Shown: positions 25,324 to 33,830, numbered from the stretch's first letter. The stretch: DNA of 64,000 nt from JBBDMX01 sp040878035 (GCA_040878035.1 JBBDMX010000030.1:1-64000), one strand, 5' to 3'. The notes: generated from the sequence alone by a model not told the origin. Made by a program: numbers and translations.

Positions 25324-25935
25324 TTACGCGCTGGGACCCAGCAGTCGGCGGATATCGACGGCGGTCATGCCCGCGGCCCGCGCCGCGGCCAGGCCCAGGT
25401 CGGTGTCCTCAAACGCGCAGCAGTGTGCCGGGTGAACGTGCAGCCGCTGCGCCGCCAGCAGATAGGTGTCGGGCGCCGGCTTGTGATGCTCGACGTCCTC
25501 GGCACTGACCAGGGCATCGAACCAGTCGGCCATGCCCAGGTTCATCAGGCAGCGTTCCACGATGCGGCGCATGCCGCCGGTGGCGACGGCCATGGGTAGC
25601 TTGCCGCGATATTGCCGGGCAATGGCGACGACCGGCTCGATGGGCTGCACCGAATCCAGGTGGCGTTCAAAGGCCAGTTCTTTTTCATGGGCTGCCGCCA
25701 GGGCGTCGATGGCCACGCCCTGCTCGCGCGCCAGCAGGGCCATGATGCGATGTGCCGGCACACCGCCCAACTCATAGAAGCGTGCCTCGGGTAGTTCCAG
25801 GCCATAGCGGCGTGTCGTCTCGGACCAGGCCACGAAATGCGCGGGCATCGTGTCCGCCAGCGTGCCGTCGCAGTCAAAGACCAGCGCGGCAAAGGAGCCA
25901 TAGTCAGGTGGGAAGATGTCGGCGGCTGCGGTCAT
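25324..25935 (-). CDS. HAD-family hydrolase, beta-phosphoglucomutase/YqaB-like
   Basis: 203 residues with all HAD motifs: VFDCDGTLADTM (nucleophile and acid Asp), VATGG (motif II), the KPAPDTYLLAA lysine (motif III) and FEDTDLGLAAARAAGM (motif IV). A helical cap follows motif I. This pattern fits sugar-phosphate phosphatases such as fructose-1-phosphate/6-phosphogluconate phosphatase (YqaB) or beta-phosphoglucomutase. The start at 25935 has GAGGAA upstream. It is divergent from mnmA, with a heptad-arm repeat in between. Confidence 0.87.
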   Translation of the reverse strand: MTAAADIFPPDYGSFAALVFDCDGTLADTMPAHFVAWSETTRRYGLELPEARFYELGGVPAHRIMALLAREQGVAIDALAAAHEKELAFERHLDSVQPIEPVVAIARQYRGKLPMAVATGGMRRIVERCLMNLGMADWFDALVSAEDVEHHKPAPDTYLLAAQRLHVHPAHCCAFEDTDLGLAAARAAGMTAVDIRRLLGPSA

Positions 25936-25980
25936 GGGTTCCTCGGGTCGCAAATCATAGTGTCTTCTGTGCTGCGACAG

Positions 25981-26036
25981 GATGACAAGGTGACAAGGAG
26001 GCAAGGCGTTCGGGTTTCGGCCTCACCTTGTCACCC
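25981..26036. repeat. Inverted repeat with (TGACAAGG)n arms
   Basis: Left arm GATGACAAGGTGACAAGG (25981-25998), right arm CCTCACCTTGTCACCC (26021-26036). Same unit as the element at 39546-39636. It sits between the divergent HAD and mnmA genes, just upstream of mnmA. Confidence 0.75.
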
Positions 26037-26067
26037 TCTAATCTTCTCCGGCCTACAATGGCCCGCC

Positions 26068-27294
26068 ATGAGACTTGGCTCGGGAAAAAAAGTGCTCGTC
26101 GCCATGTCCGGCGGCGTTGATAGCTCCGTCACCGCGGCCCTGCTAAAGGAGCAAGGCTACGAGGTCGTCGGCTGCTTCATGCGCCTGGGCAGCGAAGACT
26201 CTGTCGAGCACGCCGACGAACTCGACGCCGCCTGTCGCCTTGGCTCCAAATCCGAAATCCGAAATCCGAAATCCGAAATGCGTCCCCACCACCAGGGCTG
26301 CTGTTCACTCAATGACGCCTCGGATGCTCGCCTCGTGGCGGCCATGCTGGATGTGTCGTTCTACGTACTCAACTTCAAGAAGGATTTCGGGCGGATCATC
26401 GACTACTTCGTGGGCGAGTACAACGCCGGGCGCACGCCCAACCCGTGCGTTCGCTGCAATGACTGGCTTAAGTTCGGCAAGCTGCACGACTACGCCCGCT
26501 CGATCGACGCCGACTATGTCGCCTCGGGTCATTACGCGCGTATTGAGCGCGCGCCCCACGCCGACGCTGAGTCCCACGCCGACGCTGAGTCCGCGAAGCG
26601 TCTGGTATCCCCCCGCAATATCCCGCGTCTCCTGCGTGGCTGCGACCACGCCAAGGATCAAAGCTACGTGCTCTTCGGCACGCCGCGCGACCGCCTCGAA
26701 CACATGCTCCTGCCCATTGGCGAGCTGACCAAACCCGAGGTGCGGCAGATCGCCGAGGCGCACAAGCTGCCGGTGTTCAACAAGCCTGACAGCCAGGAAA
26801 TCTGCTTTGTGCCCGACAACGACTACGCCCGTCTCATCGCGCGGCACAGCCCCGACGCCATGACGCCCGGCGAGATCACCGACGAGCGTGGCCAGGTCGT
26901 CGGCCGGCACGACGGCCAGCAACACTTCACCATCGGCCAGCGCCGCGGCGTGGGCGTGTCCCTGGGGTACCCCCTGTACGTCGTGGAAAAACACGCGGCG
27001 ACCAACACCGTCGTCGTCGGCCCCAAGGAGCACCTGCGCACGACCGGCCTGACCGCCGACCAGACCAACTGGCTCATCGATCCGCCCACGCAGCCACGGC
27101 TGTGCCAGGTCAAGATCCGCTACAACAGCCCGCCGGTCGCAGCCACCGTGCAGGTGACCGGCGACGACACGCTGGCGGTACAGTTCGCGCAGCCGCAGTT
27201 GGCGGTCGCGCCCGGCCAGGCCGTGGTCTGTTACGACGGCGACCACCTGCTGGGCGGCGGATGGATCCGGGAGAAAGTGCAAAATGCAAAGTAG
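26068..27294 (+). CDS. mnmA: tRNA-specific 2-thiouridylase MnmA, with two repeat-derived insertions
   Basis: 408 residues, about 35 more than usual. It thiolates U34 of Lys/Glu/Gln tRNAs. P-loop VAMSGGVDSSV near residue 13; catalytic Cys in NPCVRCN near 130 and a second Cys in DSQEICFVPDN near 250; GQRRGVGVS later. Two in-frame insertions are seen: SKSEIRNPKSEM (about residues 60-72), from a 7-bp tandem repeat, and a duplicated HADAES stretch (about 164-180), from a dispersed hairpin. The C-terminal KVQNAK and stop TAG come from the next intergenic repeat. Start ATG at 26068; longer starts would run through the upstream repeat. Confidence 0.93.
   Translation: MRLGSGKKVLVAMSGGVDSSVTAALLKEQGYEVVGCFMRLGSEDSVEHADELDAACRLGSKSEIRNPKSEMRPHHQGCCSLNDASDARLVAAMLDVSFYVLNFKKDFGRIIDYFVGEYNAGRTPNPCVRCNDWLKFGKLHDYARSIDADYVASGHYARIERAPHADAESHADAESAKRLVSPRNIPRLLRGCDHAKDQSYVLFGTPRDRLEHMLLPIGELTKPEVRQIAEAHKLPVFNKPDSQEICFVPDNDYARLIARHSPDAMTPGEITDERGQVVGRHDGQQHFTIGQRRGVGVSLGYPLYVVEKHAATNTVVVGPKEHLRTTGLTADQTNWLIDPPTQPRLCQVKIRYNSPPVAATVQVTGDDTLAVQFAQPQLAVAPGQAVVCYDGDHLLGGGWIREKVQNAK
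26246..26280 (+). repeat. 7-bp tandem repeat (AAATCCG)n inside mnmA
   Basis: Four and a half copies of AAATCCG. Length keeps the mnmA frame open and adds a KSEIRNPKSE-type peptide between the P-loop domain and HHQGCCS. Such tracts are normally intergenic in this window. Confidence 0.85.
26555..26608 (+). repeat. Dispersed hairpin repeat inside mnmA
   Basis: CCCACGCCGACGCTGAG occurs twice (26555-26571, 26573-26589), followed by GCGAAGCGTCTGGTAT (26593-26608). The same two blocks flank a different spacer at 45460-45501. GACGCT and AGCGTC can pair as a hairpin stem. Confidence 0.85.
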
Positions 27295-27391
27295 AAAGTG
27301 AAAAGTGGCTCAGAGCCGCGCGGCGTAAGCCCGCGGCGGCTGGTCCGCAGGCTTACGCCTTGCGGCTTATACTTTACACTTTCAACTTGGA
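27277..27391. repeat. Composite inverted repeat: AAAGTG-type outer arms, GCGGCGTAAGCC inner hairpin
   Basis: Outer arms are (AAAGTGnAA)-like on the left and ACTTTACACTTTCAAC on the right. Inside, AGCCGCGCGGCGTAAGCC pairs imperfectly with GGCTTACGCCTTGCGGCT (about 27312-27369). The left arm encodes the last residues and stop of mnmA, and the right arm ends 8 bases before the murB start. Confidence 0.75.
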
Positions 27392-27399
27392 CTCTCCCC

Positions 27400-28293
27400 T
27401 TGCAATCCATCCTCACCGACCTCAACATCCGCCACGAAACCGACATGCCCCTGGGTCCGTTGACCTGGTACGGCGTGGGGGGGGCCGCCCGCGTGCTGGC
27501 GCATCCTTCCAGCGTGCAGCAATTGGCGGCCCTGGTGGCACGCTGTCACGACCTGAGCGTGCCTATCTACGTGCTGGGCGCCGGCGCCAATGTGCTGGTG
27601 GCGGACCAAGGCGTGCCGGGCATCGTCATCCGCCTGGATGATCCGTGCTTCAAGCAGTTGCGCGTGGACAAGACGCTGGTCGCCGTCGGCGCCGGCTATG
27701 ACCTGGCGCGGCTGGTGCTGGAAACCGCCCGGCAGGGGCTGGCCGGCCTCGAGTGCCTGGCGGGCATCCCGGCGACCGTCGGCGGGGCCGTACGCATGAA
27801 CGCCGGCGGCGCCTTTGGCGACATCGGCCGATCCGTCGCACGCATCCAGGTCATGGACCAGACCGGCCAAGTCTACTACCGCGACCGCGACGATCTGGTC
27901 TTTTCCTATCGTAAGACCAACATCGCCGCCCGCTTCATCATCGAAGCCGAACTGGAGCTGACGCCCGAAGACAGTGAAGCGATTCTCAAGCGGGTGAAGG
28001 AAATTTTCGCCTTCAAGTCCGCCTCGCAGCCATTGCGCGAGCACTCGGCCGGCTGCGCGTTCAAGAACCCGCCCCCGGAAGTGGGCCTGTCCGCCGGCCA
28101 GCTCATCGACCGGGCCGGACTCAAGGGCTACTCGCACGGCAAGGCCGAAGTCTCCGACCATCACGCCAACTTCGTCATCGCCCACCCCGGCGCCACCGCC
28201 GGCGACGTCATCGCCGTGATCAACCACGTGCAAAGCGTCGTCGCCGAACGCTTCGGCGTGCAGTTGGAGCGCGAAGTGGTGATCTGGCCCTGA
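27400..28293 (+). CDS. murB: UDP-N-acetylenolpyruvoylglucosamine reductase
   Basis: 297 residues from a TTG start at 27400, giving QSILTDLNIRHETDMPLGPLTWYGVGG, a normal MurB beginning; the ATG at 27445 would cut it. FAD-binding motifs: VLGAGANVLVAD, and GLECLAGIPATVGGAVRMNAG. SYRKTN follows. The active-site serine region reads HSAGCAFKNP, with Cys where E. coli has Ser, as in several type II MurBs. It makes UDP-MurNAc, so the organism has a peptidoglycan route (see also ddl). No mur neighbour. Confidence 0.92.
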   Translation: MQSILTDLNIRHETDMPLGPLTWYGVGGAARVLAHPSSVQQLAALVARCHDLSVPIYVLGAGANVLVADQGVPGIVIRLDDPCFKQLRVDKTLVAVGAGYDLARLVLETARQGLAGLECLAGIPATVGGAVRMNAGGAFGDIGRSVARIQVMDQTGQVYYRDRDDLVFSYRKTNIAARFIIEAELELTPEDSEAILKRVKEIFAFKSASQPLREHSAGCAFKNPPPEVGLSAGQLIDRAGLKGYSHGKAEVSDHHANFVIAHPGATAGDVIAVINHVQSVVAERFGVQLEREVVIWP

Positions 28294-28308
28294 GGCCGCA
28301 AGTTACCC

Positions 28309-28337
28309 TTGTTCGCCAGTAACTTATAGATTACAAT
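28309..28337 (+). promoter_or_regulatory. Promoter of the toxin-antitoxin pair
   Basis: TTGTTC (28309-28314), 17-bp spacer, TACAAT (28332-28337). The toxin ATG is only 7 bases beyond the -10 box, so the transcript would be nearly leaderless and no ribosome site is visible. Confidence 0.6.
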
Positions 28338-28344
28338 TCCCGGA

Positions 28345-28671
28345 ATGGAATTACGCCGTTACGTCACCGAATCCGGCGACGACGTGGTCGGCCAATGGCT
28401 TGCAGAATTGCGTGACGCGCGGGCAAGAGCCAAAGTGCTGGCAAGATTGGCGCGGCTGGCCAGGGGAAACTTTGGCGACTGCAAGCCGCTGCGCCAAGGC
28501 GTGTACGAACTGCGCATCGATTGGGGGCCGGGTTATCGCGTGTACTACGCCCAACTTGGTTTGACCTGTGTGCTACTCCTTTGCGGTGGCGACAAACGCA
28601 GACAGGCGGCGGACATCCGGCGGGCAGTCGAGTACTGGGCCGATTACCAGCGCAGGAGAAAGCAGCCATGA
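28345..28671 (+). CDS. HigB/RelE-type toxin (COG3657 killer protein)
   Basis: 108 residues, the usual length. The RelE/ParE fold pattern is visible: KVLARLARLARGNFGDCKPLRQGVYELRIDWGPGYRVYYA and the conserved late G-D-K-R-R (LCGGDKRRQAADI). Proteins of this group are ribosome-dependent mRNA endonucleases. Unlike most TA pairs, toxin comes first, as in higBA. Its stop overlaps the antitoxin start (ATGA). It has its own promoter just upstream. Confidence 0.88.
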   Translation: MELRRYVTESGDDVVGQWLAELRDARARAKVLARLARLARGNFGDCKPLRQGVYELRIDWGPGYRVYYAQLGLTCVLLLCGGDKRRQAADIRRAVEYWADYQRRRKQP

Positions 28672-28970
28672 AACGCCAAACCAGCATTTCGCACGACGAG
28701 GCGGTGATCCGCGAGCTGCGCCAGGACCCGCAACTGGCGGCGGAGTATCTCAAGGCGGCTATGGAGGACACCGACGACCCCACGGTGCTCCTGATCGCAT
28801 TGCGGCACATCACCGAGGCTCGTGGCGGCGTCGCCAAGGTCGCCAAGGCCGCCGGCATCGAGCGCGAAAGCCTTTATCGCGCGCTGTCCCCACGTGGCAA
28901 TCCCCGCTTCTCAACACTCGTGCGGGTGACCAAAGCCATGGGGTTGAAATTAACGGTCGAGGCAGCCTGA
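28668..28970 (+). CDS. HigA-type antitoxin (COG3636 antidote)
   Basis: 100 residues. The pattern is that of addiction-module antidotes: HDEAVIRELRQDPQLAAEYL, then a helix-turn-helix (GGVAKVAKAAGIERESLYRALS) and the terminal NPRFSTLVRVTKAMGLKL. It neutralises the adjacent toxin and should repress the shared promoter. Start overlaps the toxin stop by 4 bp. Confidence 0.88.
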   Translation: MKRQTSISHDEAVIRELRQDPQLAAEYLKAAMEDTDDPTVLLIALRHITEARGGVAKVAKAAGIERESLYRALSPRGNPRFSTLVRVTKAMGLKLTVEAA

Positions 28971-29021
28971 ACTCGCTCCCATTCACCGTTCTTAGCCGCC
29001 CCTTTCGACTCAATTTCACGG

Positions 29022-29027
29022 TATAAT
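29022..29027 (+). promoter_or_regulatory. -10 box upstream of asd
   Basis: A consensus TATAAT, 41 bp before the asd start, with no good -35 at 16-18 bp. Confidence 0.45.
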
Positions 29028-29068
29028 ATGGGACTCGTTTTGACGCACCGATTTCATGGAGTTGATCG

Positions 29069-30154
29069 ATGTCCACCGCTACGCACGCATCCGCCGGTTC
29101 GCAGGTTCGCCGGGCCGCCAGCGCCCCCAATGTCGCCATCGTCGGCGTCACCGGGGCGGTGGGCCAGGAGTTCCTGCGCGTCCTGGAGCAACGCAACTTC
29201 CCCTTCGCCGAGTTGACCCTGCTGGCCAGCGCCCGCAGCGCCGGCAAGGAAATCACGTTCCGAGACAAGACATACAAGGTCCAGGAATTGACCGAGGCGA
29301 GCTTCAAGGGGGTGGACCTGGCGCTGTTTTCCGCCGGCGGATCGATCAGCAAGAAGTTCGGTCCCATCGCCGCCGACGCCGGCTGCGTGGTGGTGGACAA
29401 CAGCTCGGCCTTCCGCATGACCCAGGGCGTGCCGCTGGTTGTGCCGGAGGTCAATCCCGAGGCGGTCAAGGGTATCAGCGTCGGCAGTGGCAAGGGTGCG
29501 ATCATCGCCAATCCGAACTGCTCGACGATCATCGCCCTGGTGCCGGTGACGCCGCTGCACCGGGCCGCGGGCGTGCAGCGCATGGTGGTGAGCACCTATC
29601 AGGCCGCCAGCGGCGCCGGGTACGCCGGCATGGTGGAGCTGGAGGAGCAGACGCGCGACGTGCTGGCGGGCAAGGCGGCGCAGCCCAGGGTCTTCGCCCA
29701 GCAGTACGCCTTCAATCTCTTTTCGCACAATTCGCCGATGGAAGACAACGGCTACAACCAGGAAGAGATGAAGATGGTGCGCGAGACGCGCAAGATCTGG
29801 GACCATCCGCACGTGCGCATCGCGGCGACCTGCGTGCGTGTGCCCGTGCTGCGGGCGCATGCCGAGTCGATCAGCCTGGAGTTTGACCGGCCCATGACTG
29901 AGGAGGAGGCCCGCGACATTCTGAGCAAGGCCCCGGGCGTGTCGCTGATCGACGATCGCAAGAACAACCGCTTCCCGACGCCGCTGGATGCGACGCACAA
30001 GGATGACGTGTACGTCGGGCGCATCCGTAAGGACCTGTCGCTGGACGACGGTCAGCCGGCTACACGGGGCTTGAATATTTTCGTCTGCGGCGACCAGTTG
30101 CGCAAGGGCGCCGCCCTCAACGCGGTGCAGATCGCCGAACTATTGCTCAAGTAG
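29069..30154 (+). CDS. asd: Aspartate-semialdehyde dehydrogenase
   Basis: 361 residues. NADP-binding start NVAIVGVTGAVGQEFLRVLE; phosphate-binding SARSAGK; catalytic Cys in NPNCSTI near residue 150; substrate-binding region SGAGYAGMVELEEQT. It reduces aspartyl phosphate to aspartate semialdehyde for lysine/diaminopimelate, threonine and methionine. The N-terminal ~20 residues (TATHASAGSQVRRAASAP) are an extra unconserved leader. Followed by a strong G/C hairpin. Single gene unit. Confidence 0.95.
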   Translation: MSTATHASAGSQVRRAASAPNVAIVGVTGAVGQEFLRVLEQRNFPFAELTLLASARSAGKEITFRDKTYKVQELTEASFKGVDLALFSAGGSISKKFGPIAADAGCVVVDNSSAFRMTQGVPLVVPEVNPEAVKGISVGSGKGAIIANPNCSTIIALVPVTPLHRAAGVQRMVVSTYQAASGAGYAGMVELEEQTRDVLAGKAAQPRVFAQQYAFNLFSHNSPMEDNGYNQEEMKMVRETRKIWDHPHVRIAATCVRVPVLRAHAESISLEFDRPMTEEEARDILSKAPGVSLIDDRKNNRFPTPLDATHKDDVYVGRIRKDLSLDDGQPATRGLNIFVCGDQLRKGAALNAVQIAELLLK

Positions 30155-30169
30155 CGCCCCGCACGAAAG

Positions 30170-30191
30170 CCCGGCCGCTCCCGCGGCCGGG
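30170..30191 (+). terminator. G/C-rich hairpin after asd
   Basis: CCCGGCCGC-TCCC-GCGGCCGGG, a perfect 9-bp stem 16 bases after the asd stop. No T-tract follows, so it may pause or protect the RNA rather than terminate alone. Confidence 0.5.
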
Positions 30192-30262
30192 TCTACGCCA
30201 CCGGACGCCCCCGGACACCACGGCGGCTGCACATCCTCCGGTCACTCGATAAACTGTTGCTC

Positions 30263-31090
30263 ATGTCGATCCGCCTTCACCATCCACTGACGCATCGCAC
30301 CCTCGCCTTGGCGGCGCTGCTGGCCGCGGCGCTGCTTTCGGGCTGCCAGAGCAGCGGTTCGGATGATGAGTCGATCCTGGCGCCTCTGCTCAAGCAGATA
30401 GACCTGGTCCCGATGTCGCCGGGGCAGGCCGCGCGCGACGCCTTTAACCGTTACGACGCCGACAAGCGCCGCAACGGCGTGTCCATGCTCTCGGCGTCGC
30501 CCTTCGGCGGCCAGACGCCTTACGTCAACATGTATCGCCTGCGTGCCAACGACCCGGACGCCACCGTGCGTGCCGCGGCCATTAAGGCCCTGGGCCTGCA
30601 TGGCAATACGCAGGATATGCCCATCTTCCTGCACTACCTGGACGCCGTGGTCGAGCCCGTGTCGTTTGTCCGCTGGGAGTCGGCGCTGGCGCTACAGAAG
30701 ATTCACAGCGACGACGCGGTGGCGCCGCTGATCAAGGCGACCCAGGATCTGGACGCCGACGTGCGCATGGCGGCGGCGACAGCACTGGGCCAGTATGCGC
30801 AGGCACGCGTCTTTCAGGCGCTCATCGGGGTGTTGGACGATGCGGACTACGGCACGGTGGCGGCGGCGCATGATTCGCTGGTCACGCTCACCGGTTACGA
30901 CTTTGGCCATGACGGGTCGCTCTGGCTGATCTGGGCGGAGAAAAACCAGGGCAAGCTGTTTGAGCATCGTCAGCAATACGTGTGGCTGCCGTTCCAGCGG
31001 CCGCCGCGCTGGTATCAGCGGCCGATGTTCTGGATCGACGCGCCGCCGCCGGAGCCGCGCGTTCCGGTGGGGATGGATGGGCAGGGATGA
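30263..31090 (+). CDS. HEAT-repeat lipoprotein
   Basis: 275 residues. Signal with lipobox LLSGC near residue 28, so it is lipid-anchored in the membrane. HEAT/armadillo-like repeats follow (DATVRAAAIKALGLHG, VRWESALALQKI, DVRMAAATALGQYA, each of the usual amphipathic pair form). The C-terminus is Trp/Pro-rich (PFQRPPRWYQRPMFWIDAPPPEPR). The ATG at 30263 is preferred to the TTG two codons earlier. Probably a binding scaffold; partner unknown. Confidence 0.75.
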   Translation: MSIRLHHPLTHRTLALAALLAAALLSGCQSSGSDDESILAPLLKQIDLVPMSPGQAARDAFNRYDADKRRNGVSMLSASPFGGQTPYVNMYRLRANDPDATVRAAAIKALGLHGNTQDMPIFLHYLDAVVEPVSFVRWESALALQKIHSDDAVAPLIKATQDLDADVRMAAATALGQYAQARVFQALIGVLDDADYGTVAAAHDSLVTLTGYDFGHDGSLWLIWAEKNQGKLFEHRQQYVWLPFQRPPRWYQRPMFWIDAPPPEPRVPVGMDGQG

Positions 31091-31098
31091 CGACCCGC

Positions 31099-31124
31099 GG
31101 CATGTTCACTTAAGTGAGCATGCC
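31099..31124. repeat. Palindromic hairpin GGCATGnnCACTTAAGTGnnCATGCC
   Basis: Near-perfect palindrome between the convergent HEAT lipoprotein and ABC-F genes. A relative lies at 60902-60926 after trpA. Likely acts as a shared transcript end. Confidence 0.65.
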
Positions 31125-31135
31125 TCACGCGCGAC

Positions 31136-33127
31136 TCAACTCTCGGCCCGGCGTGCCCACTCTTCTTCCAACGGCGTCAACTCTGCCGTCAGTTTCGCCC
31201 GCTGATCCTGCAATTGCCTGACCTTGCCGCCTTCGCGGTAAACCTGCGGGTCAGCCAGTTGCGCATCGATGCCGGCCTGCTGCTTCTCGAGCTTGACGAT
31301 GCGTTCTTCCAGCGCCTGCTGACTCAACTTCGCCAGCGCCGCTGATCCCGTGGCCTTGACCGTCTTTACCGGCGCCCGCTTGACCGCTTGCGGTTTAGCA
31401 TCGGCCTTGACCGCCGGCCGCGCCTCGCCGCTCGCTTGCGCCGCCGCTTTGGCCGCCGCCTCGCGCTGCATCGTCAGGTATTCGCTGTACGTCCCCAGAA
31501 AGTGCCGGGCGTTGCCATGCCCATCCAGCACGAGCAACTGACTGACCGTGTTATCCAGCAGCCAGCGATCGTGCGTGATCAGGAGCAGCGTGCCGCCGCC
31601 GCTGAGGTTCTGGCCAAACCCCGACTGTTCTGAGGTGAACTGAAGCAGGGCTTCTTCCAGCCGCTCGGCGGCGGGAATGTCCAGGTGATTCGTCGGCTCA
31701 TCCAGCACCACCAGGTTATGCCCGCCGGCCATCAGCCCGGCGAGCACCGCCCGGCTGCGCTCGCCGCCGCTGAGCATCTTGAGCACCTTGTCCTGATCGT
31801 CCCCGCTGAACAGGAACGCGCCCGCCAAGTCGCGCGCCGCCTGCTCCGACCCCATGCCCTGCGAGCCGCCCATCACATATTTGCGCAGGTGATCGACGAC
31901 CGTCACCGACTGGTCCACATGGTCGTGCGTCTGGCGATAGTGGCCGACGCTGACCGAAGCGCCCAGGCGCACCTTGCCGGCATCAGGTTCCATGGTGCCC
32001 AGCAGGCAATTGACCAGCGTGGACTTGCCCGCGCCGTTGGGGCCGATGACGCCGATGCGGTCGCCGCGCTTGACCACCACGGACAGCTCGCGGAAGAGCA
32101 CCTTGTTGTCGTAGGCCTTGGTGATGTGATCAGCTGAGGCGACAAGATCGCCGCTGCGCTGCGCCGGCCGCAGTGACAGATTCATCACGCCCTGGCTCTT
32201 GGGCGCCTCGACCAGTTCATCACGCTTGTACCGCTCCAGCCGCTTCTCGCGCCCCTGCGCCTGGGCCGCTCGCTGGCCGGCGCGATAGCGATCGATAAAC
32301 GCCTGCTCGCTGCGGATACGCTCACGCTGCTTGTCATAGACGCGCTGCTGCGCCAGCCGGCGCTCGGCCCGCAGATCCAGATACTTGTGATAGTTGCCTG
32401 GGTATTCCTCGAGCTTGCCCTCGTGCAGCTCGACGATCTTGGACACCGCGCGGTCCAGCAGCCAGCGGTCGTGGCTCACCAGCAGCACCGCGCCGTTGTA
32501 AGTCGCCAGGAACTGCTCGAGCCACTCACGCCCGGCGATGTCCAGGTGATTGGTCGGCTCGTCCAGCAGCAGCACCTCGGGCTGGGAGAGCAACAGTTTC
32601 GCCAGCGCTAGCCGACCGCGCTGCCCGCCCGACAGGTCGCGCACGCGCACGCCGAAGAATTCGTCGGTCAGGCCCACGCCGTGCAGAATCGCGTCGATCT
32701 GGTGGCCCACCGCGTAGCCGCCGGCCGCCTGCACCCTGGTCTCCACCTGCTCGTAGAGCTTGAGCAGCTTGTCCAACTCATCCCCCTGGGCGTCGCTCAT
32801 CTGATGCGTGACGGCCTCCAGCTCCTCGTGCAAGGCGTGCAGGTGGGCGAAGGCCTTTTCCGCTTCGTCGCGCAGGGTAGCGTCGGCCTCCAGCTCGGGG
32901 TCCTGGCTCAGGTAGCCCACGGTGGCGCCGCGGGCAAGCTGAATCTGCCCGGCATCGAGCTTGAGATTGCCCAGGCCCGCCACCACCTTCATCAGCGTGG
33001 ACTTGCCGCAGCCGTTGCGGCCGACCATGCCCACATGATCGCCCGGGTCCAGCGTCAGATTCACGCCGTCGAGAATCACGCGGTCGCCGAAGGATAGCTG
33101 AAGATTGGCAAGACTTAGCAGGGCCAT
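31136..33127 (-). CDS. ABC-F family ATPase, Uup/EttA-like
   Basis: 663 residues. Two nucleotide-binding domains, with Walker A GRNGCGKST and GPNGAGKST, signatures LSGGQRGRLALAKLL and LSGGERSRAVLAGL, and Walker B LLLDEPTNHLD and VVLDEPTNHLD. The linker between has the charged helices of ABC-F proteins; no membrane domain is present. The C-terminal ~90 residues form a Lys/Ala-rich linker and a coiled coil (EERIVKLEKQQAGIDAQLAD), as in Uup. These proteins act on ribosomes or branched DNA/tRNA conflicts, not in transport. Confidence 0.92.
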   Translation of the reverse strand: MALLSLANLQLSFGDRVILDGVNLTLDPGDHVGMVGRNGCGKSTLMKVVAGLGNLKLDAGQIQLARGATVGYLSQDPELEADATLRDEAEKAFAHLHALHEELEAVTHQMSDAQGDELDKLLKLYEQVETRVQAAGGYAVGHQIDAILHGVGLTDEFFGVRVRDLSGGQRGRLALAKLLLSQPEVLLLDEPTNHLDIAGREWLEQFLATYNGAVLLVSHDRWLLDRAVSKIVELHEGKLEEYPGNYHKYLDLRAERRLAQQRVYDKQRERIRSEQAFIDRYRAGQRAAQAQGREKRLERYKRDELVEAPKSQGVMNLSLRPAQRSGDLVASADHITKAYDNKVLFRELSVVVKRGDRIGVIGPNGAGKSTLVNCLLGTMEPDAGKVRLGASVSVGHYRQTHDHVDQSVTVVDHLRKYVMGGSQGMGSEQAARDLAGAFLFSGDDQDKVLKMLSGGERSRAVLAGLMAGGHNLVVLDEPTNHLDIPAAERLEEALLQFTSEQSGFGQNLSGGGTLLLITHDRWLLDNTVSQLLVLDGHGNARHFLGTYSEYLTMQREAAAKAAAQASGEARPAVKADAKPQAVKRAPVKTVKATGSAALAKLSQQALEERIVKLEKQQAGIDAQLADPQVYREGGKVRQLQDQRAKLTAELTPLEEEWARRAES

Positions 33128-33181
33128 GGGGGCAAGAGTGTAGTCGATACCGCGCCGAGATTTCTACGGGGAACTCTGATT

Positions 33182-33357
33182 TAACCACCAAGACACCAAG
33201 GACACCAAGAAGAGCGGCTTTTTTTCCGGGGCATCTGAAAAACCTCCGTCAATCCCCGGCATGCCACGCTTTGGGGGCTTGCCGGGGATTCTGACGCGGG
33301 TTATTCAAAGACCCCCGTTCATGAATTCCTTGGTGTCCTTGGTGTCTTGGTGGTTCA
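33182..33357. repeat. Nested inverted repeat with (CACCAAGA)n arms
   Basis: Outer arms: AACCACCAAGACACCAAGG (33183-33201 on) and its complement CCTTGGTGTCTTGGTGGTT (to 33355), each about 30 bp. Inside, AATCCCCGGCA (33251-33261) pairs with TGCCGGGGATT (33280-33290). The element fills the gap between the ABC-F start and the DUF6504-like stop. Confidence 0.85.
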
Positions 33358-33377
33358 ATCCGGTTTTTCAGAGGTCT

Positions 33378-33731
33378 CTACCCCGCCTCCTCAATCGTAT
33401 ACAACCACCACCGCGCCTTGGCGGCGTGCCCGCCACCGCCGCGCCGCGCCTGCCGCTCAAAGTAAATCGTCATGATCGGCCCGGCGGCCATTGTCGGTGA
33501 ATCGAGCCGTATCGTCCGCACCCGCCACCAATGCCGCCGCAGATACATCTCCCCGCTGCCGCCTTCGGGACTGCTCGTCACCCAAGCCTCCTCGACCTCG
33601 ACCACGCGATATCTTCGCCCGCGCCACGCAAACTCGCCAGGCAACCCCGCTTCGCCGCGCGCCATCGCCGTAGCGTCAAACGTGGCCGCGACAGGCTCAA
33701 TCGCGTCGCTGATGAATTGCGGTGTGGACAT
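33378..33731 (-). CDS. Small DUF6504-like protein
   Basis: 117 residues from the ATG at 33731. The pattern FAWRGRRYRVVEVEEAWVTS, then YLRRHWWRVRT and RWWLYTIEEA, matches small DUF6504-type proteins (a Trp-rich beta barrel built around an RGRRYRV strand). An upstream in-frame ATG exists, but the extension has no conserved features. Function unknown. It is divergent from the DUF5131/TcmP pair. Confidence 0.65.
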   Translation of the reverse strand: MSTPQFISDAIEPVAATFDATAMARGEAGLPGEFAWRGRRYRVVEVEEAWVTSSPEGGSGEMYLRRHWWRVRTIRLDSPTMAAGPIMTIYFERQARRGGGGHAAKARWWLYTIEEAG

Positions 33732-33830
33732 GGGTAGTCGCAAACCGTGGATCATATCGAATGCTGGAGAGACTGCGGCGCATTGGAAAATACGGGCTTT
33801 GCCTTCCACTGGTCGATACTCAAGAAGCGC

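Noticed and set aside
27298..27399. N-terminal extension of murB
   Set aside because: It is encoded entirely by the intergenic inverted repeat; the TTG at 27400 gives the normal MurB N-terminus.
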